Shown: positions 25,514-35,455, counted from the stretch's first letter. The stretch: 64,000 bases of DNA from Candidatus Berkiella cookevillensis (GCF_001431315.2 NZ_LKHV02000001.1:1364001-1428000), one strand, 5' to 3'. Program-made: numbers and translations. The notes: a model not told the origin generated them from the sequence alone.

Positions 25514-28500
25514 CTATAAATGGTTTGTCTTCTTTTTATCTGTACTATAGCTTGATATCTGGTGGTCTTTCTTTTTGAATTTTCGGTTTTGCCGTGTGTG
25601 GATTGACATAGGGACAAAAGCAGGTTTCTCCTCAAGTGCGGCTTGCATTATTTCGCTTGAAGTTGACGAGCTAGGCGCACGTGGTTGTCTTTGAGAGGGA
25701 TAAGAATAATACTGTACATATTGCTTATATTGAGACAATATTCCTATCACTTGGTATTCGTTATCTTGCGAGCGCCTTGTCGTATCAAACATAAGAGAGG
25801 CAACGATCTTTTGTATTTTATTTCTTTCTGCTAATTCACACGAGCCTGTATAATTTGCAAAGAAATTATTTAGACAATGCTCCAATTTTTCTTGCGGTGA
25901 TGTCTCTGGTGTAAGTTGCAGCATGGGAATAAGCGTAAACACTGCGAGTACATAATAATAATTATAATTTTCTTGCGCCAATGAAAACTCATGTAGTTTT
26001 TGTGTAATAAAGCCAAAAAGCATTGGATCTTGATATAAAAACAGTATATCTATCATCTTTAACAGTGGGCAAATTTGAGGAAGGATCTGACCTGTCAGGA
26101 TAAGAGCTAAATTTTGTCTGGCGTATGTACTCACAAAAAGATATTCTATATTTTTCAAGTAAATTCCAATATCAAGACTTTTTATTTCTTCCGCGTGTTT
26201 GAGTAGCATACACCAGTCATGAGACGATATAGATTTGTCTAACTGCTGAGAAAATCGAATAAATCGCATCATTAATGAAGGATCGCTTTCAAACCGCTTT
26301 TCAATATCTCCTAGCATAATAAGATAAGGAGCGTGTAGATCTTGCTTCTTTTCTAAGAGATCATATACTGCTCCGTCATCTTTGCAGATAAAAGTATTGA
26401 TAGATAAATCACGTTCTTTTAATTTATCTTCTAATTTATGCCATGGCTCACACCACAGATCTATTTTGCCCAATTTGAATTTTCTAGGTTCAAGCAACTC
26501 CTGTGAGAATCCAGATTTAATATGCAAAGGTAAATCACTTGCTTTGCAGTTTACAATGATATCGACATCTTCGTGAGGTGAGAGGGGGATACCTAATAAA
26601 CGATTTCTGACAAAGCCACCTGAGAAGTAATATTCTATGCCAGCTGTTTTAAGCGTTTTAAGGATATAGAGCGTCTCAGGTGGAAGTGTAATGTGAGCAA
26701 AAGGCATCAATCCATCGGTTGCAGGCAGTTGAAGCGTTGATAGTTCTTGTTCACGCTCAGAAAATACGGCACTTTGAGAGGCGTGTAATGACGAGACTTG
26801 TATTTGCTGTTGTTCTTTTTCTTTCTCAAACGCCTGTTCTTGTCTTGTGTAGTGAGTGGCCTCTAATTCACGTATAGCCTTTTCATGTCTGACTGTGATG
26901 CCTTGAATGTTTTGCATATGATCGTTTTTCAATTGCGAGAGTGCAAGTTCAAGCTTTTGTTGTAGAGCTTCAATTTCTTTATGTAAACGCTGATCGCATT
27001 TTTCTTGGTGCGTTTTGATAGCTTTTTCATTGCTTGCAGTCAAGGCTTGGATAGTTAATTCATGATTTTCGCGCATGCTTTTTAATTTTTGTTCATGCCG
27101 GATCTTTAGTTTTGAGGCAGCTCTATTTTTCGTTGTCCCTAGTTGTTGGGTGGTTTTTTTAAATTCTGCTGCAAATGTTCTTTCTTGCGCTGAGATATCA
27201 TTTTGGTACTGCGATTGTATGGTTTCTATTGCTTGTGAATGCATTTCTTTCAGTGACTGAATTTCCGATTCATGGCTTTTTTGCAGTGTTTGTATCTTTT
27301 TGTCATATTGTTTTTTCTTTCTTGTTTTGAATTTTTCAATATTTTTTTCATGCTGTGCTTGTTCAATATCTAAAGCATTTTTATGTCGAAAGGTGAGCGA
27401 TTGTATGTGTTCTTGGAAGTTATTCTCTAAATCAAGGCTGATTTGAGATTTTTCTTTTTGATGCGTTTGACGCATTTGTGCTTTCTTTTCTTCAAACAGA
27501 GCCTCTATTCTTTTTGTTTCGGTGAGCAATTTTTGTTCATATTCTGCTCGTAAAGATTCTAGGGAGCGATGATGTGCTTTTTCCTCTATTTTTAGCTCAG
27601 ATTCATGACTGTGTATCAATGTAATCATCCGAGGATCTAATGCAACGTCCTGTCCTGCACTGAATAAATCTTCTTCGTGTTTTAAGGGGGCAGAGGAATT
27701 ATTATCTGCTTCAGGTGTGTGATTTGTCTCTTCTTTTATCAGTTTAGAGGGAGACACTTCTGTAGGTTCTAAAATTAATTCACTCAGTTGGTCAGCAACA
27801 CTGTCAATAAAACGATTAAAGTTAACATCATCCTCTGTTTCTGCGGTTTCTATTCTTTCCAGTAGTGGCGGCAATGATTTTGAAGAAGAGGGTTGCTGTG
27901 CTTGTGATGCCTTTGCTTTTGTAGGAAGCGCATTTTTAAAATCATTGCCAAGATCGTCTGCTAATTTTTTAAATAAAGCCAAAATTATTTGGTGGTAAAA
28001 TATATTATCCAATGTGCTGGACTTGGCTGTTTTGTATAGCGCGAGTGCTAAACTAAAATGTGCTTGAATGAGTGTGGCGGTTTTTAGCTCATTTGGAAGT
28101 ATTTTGTATTGTGAAAATAGAGCGAGCGCATTTCGAAATTGCATTGTCAAAGGTAGAATAGTCTGTGTTTCTGCTTCTTTGTCAAGCGCTAATTTGCATT
28201 CGTTTACTGTTTGACAGATATATTCTATATCATAGTGTGTCGCATCTGTAAAAGGTGAGCTAACGGCGGGCGTCCAATCTTGTTCATAAAAGAAAGATAG
28301 CGTGCCTAAAAAAGGTAGCCATGTATTATCTAATACAGAACCCGCTATTTGCTCTATGTGCTCATATTTGTCGCGCTGCCATTTATATATACCATCGATA
28401 AACTCTATAGATGTCTCGGGCGAGACAAAGCGATCTTTGCCTTCATAGGATGCTTCGAGAAAGCTTTGTGCTATTTTATGAATCGTGCCAGCTTCTTTGC

Positions 28501-29365
28501 TACGTTTGCAACTATACAGAAAATAAGCGATTGATTGATAGCATAGTAAGAGTTCACAGGTTTTTTGCCAGGCTAGCTGTTTATCTGACACTTCTTCGCA
28601 AGGTAGCGCTTGCAAGTAAATTTGATATTCTTCTGCATAACAAATCAACCAATCTGCTTTTTCTAGGAGATATACATAGCAATCATAGTAATTAGTAGCA
28701 CTCAGCTTGCATAGAATGAAATAATCGGTTAAATGAGAAGTGGCTTGGGTTAAATCTACAAACATATTCATCATAGATTTCTGTCTGAGATTTAGCCGTT
28801 CCTCGCCATATTTTTCAAGTAATGTTAATACAGTTTGCCATACATTTACTTTTTCATAACCCAGTAAAAATAAATGCTCAGATTCCCTGACTTTTTTATT
28901 AAATAATTCAATTTGCTTTTCAGGATTGCTCTCGATTTGTCCTGTTTGGATCTGCCGTAACCGTTGTGTAATGAGTGCATATGGAATTTCGTGCTTTTGT
29001 AGAAAATAGGTTTCAATAGTATTAATCAGTGACTTAAGGCGTAAGCGAACAAAGTTTTCATGCTTGCTGAGAAATGAATTTAATAATTCATTTCTTCTTT
29101 GTGTGTTATGTAATTTTGTCGAATTAATGAACTCAACTGTTTGTGCTTCAAGTGTTTTTAATTGACTAAAAATTTGACTTACTTCAGGAGGTAAACCAGA
29201 CTGCTCTGGATTTTCTAAAGCTGCCTCTAGACTGATGTGCTGTATGACAGGAGCAACGACAGAAGTGTTTAAGGAGGTAGAGGCTTGTTGTTTTGCTTGA
29301 TGTTTTTTTATCAGTCTTTTTCGCGTGGCGCCGTGCTTGGACATGTAATACCTAAAGTAAGTCAT
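25514..29365 (-). CDS. Giant coiled-coil protein fused to a poly(A)-polymerase/CCA-type nucleotidyltransferase head
   Basis: 1283 residues. The first ~480 are helical, without known family. A linker rich in Pro/Ser/Glu (about 480-580) leads to a long heptad-rich coiled coil (about 590-880, full of Glu, Lys, Gln and His). The C-terminal part carries a class II poly(A) polymerase head: YYFSGGFVRNRLLG (around 915) and EDVDIIVN (around 933) form the Gly-Gly and double-Asp metal site, and RDLSINTFIC (around 983) matches the RRDFTINA motif. Such heads add nucleotides to RNA 3' ends. Housekeeping CCA enzymes are about 400 residues, so this is a distinct protein, perhaps an effector. It is monocistronic. 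Confidence 0.72.
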   Translation of the reverse strand: MTYFRYYMSKHGATRKRLIKKHQAKQQASTSLNTSVVAPVIQHISLEAALENPEQSGLPPEVSQIFSQLKTLEAQTVEFINSTKLHNTQRRNELLNSFLSKHENFVRLRLKSLINTIETYFLQKHEIPYALITQRLRQIQTGQIESNPEKQIELFNKKVRESEHLFLLGYEKVNVWQTVLTLLEKYGEERLNLRQKSMMNMFVDLTQATSHLTDYFILCKLSATNYYDCYVYLLEKADWLICYAEEYQIYLQALPCEEVSDKQLAWQKTCELLLCYQSIAYFLYSCKRSKEAGTIHKIAQSFLEASYEGKDRFVSPETSIEFIDGIYKWQRDKYEHIEQIAGSVLDNTWLPFLGTLSFFYEQDWTPAVSSPFTDATHYDIEYICQTVNECKLALDKEAETQTILPLTMQFRNALALFSQYKILPNELKTATLIQAHFSLALALYKTAKSSTLDNIFYHQIILALFKKLADDLGNDFKNALPTKAKASQAQQPSSSKSLPPLLERIETAETEDDVNFNRFIDSVADQLSELILEPTEVSPSKLIKEETNHTPEADNNSSAPLKHEEDLFSAGQDVALDPRMITLIHSHESELKIEEKAHHRSLESLRAEYEQKLLTETKRIEALFEEKKAQMRQTHQKEKSQISLDLENNFQEHIQSLTFRHKNALDIEQAQHEKNIEKFKTRKKKQYDKKIQTLQKSHESEIQSLKEMHSQAIETIQSQYQNDISAQERTFAAEFKKTTQQLGTTKNRAASKLKIRHEQKLKSMRENHELTIQALTASNEKAIKTHQEKCDQRLHKEIEALQQKLELALSQLKNDHMQNIQGITVRHEKAIRELEATHYTRQEQAFEKEKEQQQIQVSSLHASQSAVFSEREQELSTLQLPATDGLMPFAHITLPPETLYILKTLKTAGIEYYFSGGFVRNRLLGIPLSPHEDVDIIVNCKASDLPLHIKSGFSQELLEPRKFKLGKIDLWCEPWHKLEDKLKERDLSINTFICKDDGAVYDLLEKKQDLHAPYLIMLGDIEKRFESDPSLMMRFIRFSQQLDKSISSHDWCMLLKHAEEIKSLDIGIYLKNIEYLFVSTYARQNLALILTGQILPQICPLLKMIDILFLYQDPMLFGFITQKLHEFSLAQENYNYYYVLAVFTLIPMLQLTPETSPQEKLEHCLNNFFANYTGSCELAERNKIQKIVASLMFDTTRRSQDNEYQVIGILSQYKQYVQYYSYPSQRQPRAPSSSTSSEIMQAALEEKPAFVPMSIHTRQNRKFKKKDHQISSYSTDKKKTNHL

Positions 29366-29425
29366 GAGACAAAATTAAATAGTAGTTAATTATATTACTA
29401 TTTTGTTGCAATGACTACTTTAAGC

Positions 29426-29453
29426 GACTGCTCTCATTGCAATGAGAGCAGTC
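29426..29453. terminator. Perfect 28-bp palindrome between deaD and the giant gene
   Basis: GACTGCTCTCATTG (29426-29439) is directly followed by its exact reverse complement at 29440-29453. As RNA it would form a strong hairpin just beyond the deaD stop on the minus strand. There is no adjacent U tract, so it may block 3' exonucleases or act as a protein site instead of a classical terminator. Confidence 0.5.
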
Positions 29454-29488
29454 AATAAAATGCTGAGTTCTGAGAAAGGAATGATCAA

Positions 29489-31330
29489 TTAAGCAAAAGA
29501 AGTAGGCTGCTTATCCACCGATCTATCTCTTCTCTTTCCTTTATCTTTCATGTCTCTGCTTCTTACTTTTTTATGATCTCGTTTAGGCTTTTCGCTACGA
29601 GGTGCGCCTTCTGACTGCTCTCTATTGCCTGTATAACGAGAGATGCTAAGCTTACTGCCGGCAACCCATACTTTTTCTAAAGTTTGTAGCGCCTTAGTTG
29701 GCAGCTGGCTAGGCAGCTCGACGACACTATAGTCTTGGAAAATTTTAATATCGCCAATATATTCACTATCTAAAGAAATTTCATTCGCAATGGCGCCAAC
29801 AATGTTGCCTGGACTAACACCGTGCGTGCGTCCTACTTCAATGCGGTAGGGGGACAAATCAAGATCTTTTCTGAATCGTTTACCATAGGGTTTTGATGAA
29901 CGTTCTCCTTCCTCTTGACCTCGACCCTCTCTATCTTCTCTTCTAAAGCCACGATTGTCTTGAAAAGAAGAAGGTGCGAATTCTTTATTTGCTTTATTAA
30001 CTTTAGCGTTGAAATTGCTGATTTTATTACTGAATTGAATTTGTGCCAATGCACTTGCAACAGCTAATTCTGAAATTTCGTTTTCTTGACAATATTCTTT
30101 GATGAGATTTTCAAAAATCTGATCTGCTTTCCCAGCTAAAACATCTGTAATCTTTTGTTTGATTTTTGCTATTTGATTCTTGCGAACAAGTTCAAAAGAT
30201 GGAAGTTCCATAAGGCTGATTTGTTGTTTTATTACACGCTCTAGGGTTTTGAGTTTATAAGCATCGCCACGTGTGCAGAATAAGATGGCTTTACCTTCAC
30301 GTCCGGCACGACCTGTACGACCAATGCGGTGAATATAAGCATCAATATTGTGAGGCATGTCATAATTGATAACATGTGATATGCGGCTTACATCTAAACC
30401 ACGTGCTGCAACGTCGGTTGCAACGATAATATTAAATTTGCCAGACTTGAGCGCTTCAACTGTTTTTTCACGTTGTTTTTGCTCCATTTCACCATTGAGG
30501 GGAGAGGTGTGATAGCCTAAATCACGTAATTGGTCAGCTACCGTAAGTGTTGTTACTTTTGTACGCACAAAAATAATCACGCCGTCTGTTGGTTCTGTTT
30601 CTAAAATGCGAACAAGTGCATCAAATTTAGTCCCTTCTTTTAGTACTAAATATTTTTGAGCAATGGTTGACGCCGTTGCTGTCTTTGCTTGAATCGTAAT
30701 TCGTGCAGGATTATTTTGATGTTTTTGCGCAATTTTTTGAATAGGCGCAGGCATTGTTGCTGAAAACAAGATGGTTTGTCTGTCTTTGGGGGTTTTGTTA
30801 ATGATTAATTCAACATCATCAATGAAGCCCATTTTCAACATTTCGTCTGCTTCATCTAATACAAAATGTGTAATATTTGAGAGATCTATGGTGCCGCGAT
30901 TAATATGATCAATCACTCGACCAGGTGTTCCCACAATAACAGAAGGTGCATTTCTTAATTGCTTCATCTGAATGGTATAACTTTGACCACCATAAATGGT
31001 TGCAATTCTAAATTGCTTCATGTGCATGGCATAACGGCTAAAGTTGTCTGATACCTGAATCGCTAATTCTCGGGTAGGCGCTAAAATCAATACTTGTGGA
31101 TGTTGTGCACTAGGATCGATCTGAGACAAGATCGGGAGCGCAAATGCTGCCGTTTTACCTGTTCCTGTTTGTGCTTGACCAATCAAATCTCTGCCATCTA
31201 AAAGCAAAGGAATGGATTGCGCTTGAATTGGAGAAGGTTCTTTATAGCCAACCTCATCGAGCGCCTGCAAAAGGCTAGGGTTTAAATTAAAATCACTAAA
31301 ACTCGTTGCGGTAGGGTGCAAAGAAGACAT
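29489..31330 (-). CDS. deaD: DEAD-box ATP-dependent RNA helicase DeaD/CsdA
   Basis: 613 residues, like E. coli DeaD (629). All helicase motifs are present in order: Q motif (FSDFNLNPSLLQALDEVGYK), AQTGTGKT, PTREL, GTPGR, DEAD, SAT, ARGLDVSR and HRIGRTGR. The C-terminal extension has the DbpA/CsdA-type RNA-binding domain (YRIEVGRTHGVSPGNIVGAI) and a basic Arg/Lys/Gly-rich tail. It unwinds RNA duplexes in ribosome assembly and mRNA decay, especially in the cold. The start MSSLHPTATSFSDF fits the family. Its long upstream region (31331-31613) may hold a structured 5' leader, as is known for cold-shock genes. Confidence 0.95.
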   Translation of the reverse strand: MSSLHPTATSFSDFNLNPSLLQALDEVGYKEPSPIQAQSIPLLLDGRDLIGQAQTGTGKTAAFALPILSQIDPSAQHPQVLILAPTRELAIQVSDNFSRYAMHMKQFRIATIYGGQSYTIQMKQLRNAPSVIVGTPGRVIDHINRGTIDLSNITHFVLDEADEMLKMGFIDDVELIINKTPKDRQTILFSATMPAPIQKIAQKHQNNPARITIQAKTATASTIAQKYLVLKEGTKFDALVRILETEPTDGVIIFVRTKVTTLTVADQLRDLGYHTSPLNGEMEQKQREKTVEALKSGKFNIIVATDVAARGLDVSRISHVINYDMPHNIDAYIHRIGRTGRAGREGKAILFCTRGDAYKLKTLERVIKQQISLMELPSFELVRKNQIAKIKQKITDVLAGKADQIFENLIKEYCQENEISELAVASALAQIQFSNKISNFNAKVNKANKEFAPSSFQDNRGFRREDREGRGQEEGERSSKPYGKRFRKDLDLSPYRIEVGRTHGVSPGNIVGAIANEISLDSEYIGDIKIFQDYSVVELPSQLPTKALQTLEKVWVAGSKLSISRYTGNREQSEGAPRSEKPKRDHKKVRSRDMKDKGKRRDRSVDKQPTSFA

Positions 31331-31434
31331 TCATTTACCTCGAAAATTATATAAATTTACATGACTATTGTTATCAAGTTACTAAGAAGTGATTACAATT
31401 GAAGCAGTTAGCCGGCATTCTATGCCTTTTCAAC

Positions 31435-31467
31435 GCTAAAAGCTATAGGTTTCGAATAACTTTTAGC
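31435..31467. promoter_or_regulatory. Inverted repeat in the deaD / flavoprotein divergent region
   Basis: GCTAAAAG (31435-31442) and CTTTTAGC (31460-31467) form an 8-bp stem with a 17-nt loop, about 105 bases upstream of deaD. It could belong to a deaD 5' leader or to a shared operator. The rest of the ~310-base gap has no gene. Confidence 0.3.
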
Positions 31468-31643
31468 TGCAGGGCGCACAATATTAAGGGAAGCTGCCTT
31501 TGCCATCTTGCAATCCTTATTTTACTTCATCATTACTGGGTACATAGTGAGTAGTTGCACGCTTTTGGGTTGCTACTGAAACTTGTATCGACCTAGGTCT
31601 TACTTTAACATACATGCAAACTTATGTGTTAACTGTTAAACTC

Positions 31644-32831
31644 ATGTCGAAAAACTATGATGTCGTGATTCTCGGTGCTGGGGCAGCCGGTCTTATGTGT
31701 GCCATTGAGGCTGCTAAACGAAAGCGACAGGTGCTGGTTATTGATCATGCCAATAAGCCAGGCAAAAAAATTCTCATGTCTGGTGGTGGGCGTTGTAATT
31801 TTACCAACCTGCATACCAGTCCTGACAAATATATTTCCCACAATCCACATTTTTGTAAATCAGCCCTCAGCCGCTATACGCCCTGGCATTTTATAGAACT
31901 GATTAACAAATATAGGATTGCTTATCATGAAAAGCATCTGGGCCAATTGTTTTGTGATGAGAAATCTAAAGATGTTGTAGATTTATTGTTGGCAGAATGT
32001 CAAAAATATGGGGTGAGCATTCAGCTGGGTCAATCCATTACAGAAGTTCATCAACGTGCAGAAAACCAATTTACACTCGTAGCCATCAACGCAGTCCATT
32101 ATCAATGCGAGTCTTTGGTTATTGCAACAGGTGGTTTGTCGATTCCTACGATGGGAGCCAGCGGTTTCGGCTACAATATTGCTAAACAATTTGAAATGCC
32201 GGTTCACCCAACCCGCGCAGGCTTAGTTCCACTGACATTGCATAAACAAGATGTAGAGCGTTTTGCTAGCTTGTCTGGTGTTTCACAAGATATTTGTGCA
32301 ATGGTCAATAAACAATCATTTAAAGAAAGTATGTTGTTTACTCATCGCGGTTTAAGTGGTCCTGCTATTCTACAGATATCTTCTTATTGGAAAGCAGGAG
32401 AAGCTGTTGTTATAAATTTATGTCCTCACTATAGCATTGCACAGCTTATCGAAAATACACTCAAGATATCTGGAAATCAGTCTTTAAAAACGTTCTTAAG
32501 ACACCTACTTTCAAAACGCCTTGTGAGCATATTATGGTCGGCAGATTTTCTTGATAAATCATTAAAAAGCCTTAGCTCAAAAGAAATCGCAGCATTAGAA
32601 AAGTCAGTGCATGCCTGGGAAATTGTACCCAATGGCACAGAAGGTTATCGTACGGCCGAAGTGACTTTAGGGGGTGTGGATTGTAATGCCGTTTCCTCTA
32701 AAAATTTTGAAGCCAATGCTGTGAAAGGGCTTTATTTTATTGGTGAAGTTTTGGACGTTACAGGTTGGTTAGGGGGCTATAATTTTCAATGGGCGTGGGC
32801 GTCCGGCTGGTCTGCCGGACAGTTTGTGTGA
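31644..32831 (+). CDS. FAD/NAD(P)-dependent oxidoreductase of the HI0933/YhiN (BaiN-like) family
   Basis: 395 residues from the ATG at 31644. The N-terminal dinucleotide fold reads YDVVILGAGAAGLMCAIEAA, followed by KPGKKILMSGGGRCNFTN, the signature of this flavoprotein family, then ATGGLSIPTMGASGFGY, and C-terminal GLYFIGEVLDVTGWLGGYNF. The family binds FAD; its physiological substrate is unclear in most bacteria. An upstream in-frame ATG at 31614 would add ten residues before the conserved start, so I prefer the shorter form. Monocistronic, divergent from deaD, and 14 nt from the convergent Ppx-like gene. Confidence 0.9.
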   Translation: MSKNYDVVILGAGAAGLMCAIEAAKRKRQVLVIDHANKPGKKILMSGGGRCNFTNLHTSPDKYISHNPHFCKSALSRYTPWHFIELINKYRIAYHEKHLGQLFCDEKSKDVVDLLLAECQKYGVSIQLGQSITEVHQRAENQFTLVAINAVHYQCESLVIATGGLSIPTMGASGFGYNIAKQFEMPVHPTRAGLVPLTLHKQDVERFASLSGVSQDICAMVNKQSFKESMLFTHRGLSGPAILQISSYWKAGEAVVINLCPHYSIAQLIENTLKISGNQSLKTFLRHLLSKRLVSILWSADFLDKSLKSLSSKEIAALEKSVHAWEIVPNGTEGYRTAEVTLGGVDCNAVSSKNFEANAVKGLYFIGEVLDVTGWLGGYNFQWAWASGWSAGQFV

Positions 32832-32845
32832 CAAAAATGTTGCTT

Positions 32846-34081
32846 TTAATGTATGGCAAGATTTTGAGAAAGTATATTCCCTTGTGCAATTAAGCCATCT
32901 GTATTATTGGCTTTGACAGTGCTAACCTGCTCAACATTGAATTTTTCCATGAAAGCACTTACCAAGATGAGATTGGTAATCGCCGTTTTGCTAAAAGAAG
33001 GATTTTTTAATTGCAATAGACCTGCGATTTGTTGATCATTTAAATTATATAATAATTCTGCTGCTTGAGAGATTTGTTCTTTACTGTAAGTGTCAGCATG
33101 GATATTTAAGACTTGATTGATGGTATTTTGTACCGATGCATTGTGCACAGCGCCGATCGCTAAGATGTCGGAGCCTTGCTCAATATGGGCTTTTATAATT
33201 GCGCTATCGCGCTCATTAAACACCAATTGTTCTTTGGCCAATGCAAAAGCAACAGAAAATTCCATGTTATTAATAGGATTGGGGGTTAAAGACAGATCTT
33301 CAAGCGCTCTTATATGTTGATTAAATAGCGTCATAAAGGTTGAAGACGCGATTGTGCTTTGCAAGATAGTAAATTCACCATTTTCTTCTTGATGCGTTAT
33401 TTGCATGCTACCACCGCCAATATCCCAGACAATAGGATCAGACCAATCAATCAGATCTCCATGAGGATTTTCCTTAGCAGCAGCAGATTTTGCAGCATAA
33501 TAACCTAAAACACCTTCTTCTTCTTGAGAAATAACACTGATATGAATATCTAATTCAGATTCTATTTTAGATAAAAATAAATCAGCATTTTCTGCTTTCC
33601 TAAAAGCTGCGGTTGCCACACCATAATGCTCAAGTGCTAGATCTAAATTTAATTTCTCAAAGTCAGCTTCTATCAGTGCTTTATGATTTTTTAACTGTTC
33701 AAGTCCCATTTCCATAATTAAATCTGAAAATTGATTGTTTTCTGATTGCTCTAAATCTAGGCTGTATGTCATAGGGAAAGAGTATTCTGCGAATACGGCT
33801 TCGATATGCATTGCTTCAGTATTAAAGAGCACGCCCTTTATTTTTGTACCACCTGATCCCATATCATAAGCCACACGACCCGAGTATTGACTCAGATCAA
33901 TGTTTTTAAAGTTGAGTTCATGATCTGTGCTTTCTGGCAGGGAAGTATTGTCTGAAGGTTGGGCTGTTTCGCTATCAACGATTAGATCAAAGCAGCTAGC
34001 GCTGTAGAAAGTATCCAAAAAACCATTGACGTAATCGGATGGTTCAAGAGGAGATCCTGCATCAAAACTATCAAAGGCCAT
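32846..34081 (-). CDS. Ppx/GppA-related phosphatase-like protein with acidic N-terminal extension
   Basis: 411 residues. After a ~65-residue acidic, low-complexity N-terminus comes an actin-like ATPase-type fold: VAYDMGSGGTKIKG (about 71-83) as the first phosphate loop, YGVATAAFRKAENADLFL and ISVISQEEEGVLGYYAA as the catalytic-Glu region of exopolyphosphatases, and VWDIGGGSMQITH (about 216-228) as the second phosphate loop. Ppx/GppA enzymes hydrolyse polyphosphate or pppGpp. The usual C-terminal HD-type domain is absent and the first loop has GSGGTK instead of GSNS. Activity is uncertain; this may be a repurposed, possibly secreted, relative. Confidence 0.7.
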   Translation of the reverse strand: MAFDSFDAGSPLEPSDYVNGFLDTFYSASCFDLIVDSETAQPSDNTSLPESTDHELNFKNIDLSQYSGRVAYDMGSGGTKIKGVLFNTEAMHIEAVFAEYSFPMTYSLDLEQSENNQFSDLIMEMGLEQLKNHKALIEADFEKLNLDLALEHYGVATAAFRKAENADLFLSKIESELDIHISVISQEEEGVLGYYAAKSAAAKENPHGDLIDWSDPIVWDIGGGSMQITHQEENGEFTILQSTIASSTFMTLFNQHIRALEDLSLTPNPINNMEFSVAFALAKEQLVFNERDSAIIKAHIEQGSDILAIGAVHNASVQNTINQVLNIHADTYSKEQISQAAELLYNLNDQQIAGLLQLKNPSFSKTAITNLILVSAFMEKFNVEQVSTVKANNTDGLIAQGNILSQNLAIH

Positions 34082-34333
34082 AGGAAGTTCTTATTCTAAC
34101 ATTCATAAAAGAAAATGTGAGTATAGCAGCTAAATTGAGTTTGTAAAGTTGCAAACTTGTAGAAACTACAAGCAATTGATGTATATGCTCGAATTTCCTA
34201 AATTGAGAATAAGTATTCATATTAATCAGAAAATCCCAGCCATTTATCATTGATAAATAGATCTCTAACCTGATAAAAGTTAGTATGCTTTCATTAACGC
34301 GGTTTTAGATTACACAATGAGGCAAGAAAGATA

Positions 34334-35389
34334 ATGTTTAACAATTGGTTCTATAAAAATGTCACAGAATCTGCGCTCACTTATATACCTTCCAATTTTG
34401 AGAACATTCCTGAAAGTGGTGTGATCGAATATGCTATTAAGAAATTAAATGATACGGCAGCAGAAGTTACTCAGCCAGGTTGTCCAGCACAAATTGTAGA
34501 TTGCACAGATTTGAATGTAGCACATAAGATTAGTTATGCTGTAGACAATTGTGTATCTATGACGCTTCAATGTGGTCATGAAGTAAAACAAGTGTTTAGC
34601 ATGGATGAAGTAATGACTTTACCTTCCTCTCTGTCAAAAGTGGCTCAAGAAGGCTTGGGCGATTTGATGCATGTCACAACACAATATGGTGATCAATTAT
34701 CACAGGCTTGGTTAGAGTGGCAAAGTACTGCAATGAACAGGTTGCCTGATGCAGACATCGTTACCAATACCGCAAAAAGTTTTTTTGAAAGTATTAATCC
34801 TGTAAACCTGTATCAACAATCTATACATATTTTATCTACACATTTTGATGATACATCTAGAATGAATGGTAGTACTACTGGAACCAATACAATTAAATCA
34901 ATTTTTGATGCAATAAATCCAGTTAATTTATACCAACAACATGCTTCTGGCTGGGGAGATTATATTGGTGGATTTTTTAGATCAAGCACCCCAGAGATTA
35001 CTGCGATTCCTTTGCAAGAAGAGAGTACAGAATCTTTGTTGAATCCTGCAAACTTAGCAAGCAAATTAATAAATTTTGCAAGCAGCTATTTTGAAGAAGC
35101 TGCGCCTGAAAAAATTGCATGTGCTTGGGATGATTTCTCGTGTCATCAGGATGCTTTGAGTGAAGCAATGCAAGCTTGTTCAAATGAAGAAAAGCTTGGC
35201 TATCTTCAGTGTGCCCTAAGTACGCTTCAACAATATGCCAGCGAATATGATATAAATGAAGTCTTTGAAGATATTCAAGAAAATTATTTGCCAAGTGCTG
35301 CTGTAACTTGTACTGTTATTGCCGCAGTGTCCGGGGTTGTCATTGCTGCTGCTGCAATTCGTAAATACAATAGACAGAAAGGCAAGTAA
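34334..35389 (+). CDS. Hypothetical repeat-bearing protein with C-terminal membrane anchor
   Basis: 351 residues, family not recognised. A segment is repeated: NTAKSFFESINPVNLYQQ (about 151-168) and NTIKSIFDAINPVNLYQQ (about 189-206), with a weaker third form LLNPANLASKLINF. The C-terminus has one hydrophobic helix (AVTCTVIAAVSGVVIAAAAI) and a short basic tail RKYNRQKGK, a tail-anchor layout. Six or more cysteines in the first 100 residues come in spaced pairs. Tail-anchored proteins from intracellular bacteria can insert in host organelle membranes after secretion; that role is inference. Confidence 0.6.
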   Translation: MFNNWFYKNVTESALTYIPSNFENIPESGVIEYAIKKLNDTAAEVTQPGCPAQIVDCTDLNVAHKISYAVDNCVSMTLQCGHEVKQVFSMDEVMTLPSSLSKVAQEGLGDLMHVTTQYGDQLSQAWLEWQSTAMNRLPDADIVTNTAKSFFESINPVNLYQQSIHILSTHFDDTSRMNGSTTGTNTIKSIFDAINPVNLYQQHASGWGDYIGGFFRSSTPEITAIPLQEESTESLLNPANLASKLINFASSYFEEAAPEKIACAWDDFSCHQDALSEAMQACSNEEKLGYLQCALSTLQQYASEYDINEVFEDIQENYLPSAAVTCTVIAAVSGVVIAAAAIRKYNRQKGK

Positions 35390-35410
35390 ATTTTCTCTTT
35401 TCTTTATATA

Positions 35411-35455
35411 TAAGAGTATAGGTATTGTGAAAAACACAAATTAGCTATACTCTTA
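35411..35455. terminator. Inverted repeat downstream of the tail-anchored protein gene
   Basis: TAAGAGTATAG (35411-35421) pairs perfectly with CTATACTCTTA (35445-35455), and TTGTG/CACAA forms an inner stem in the loop. It begins 22 bases after the stop codon. No U tract follows, so it may act as a processing or stabilising hairpin. Confidence 0.45.
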
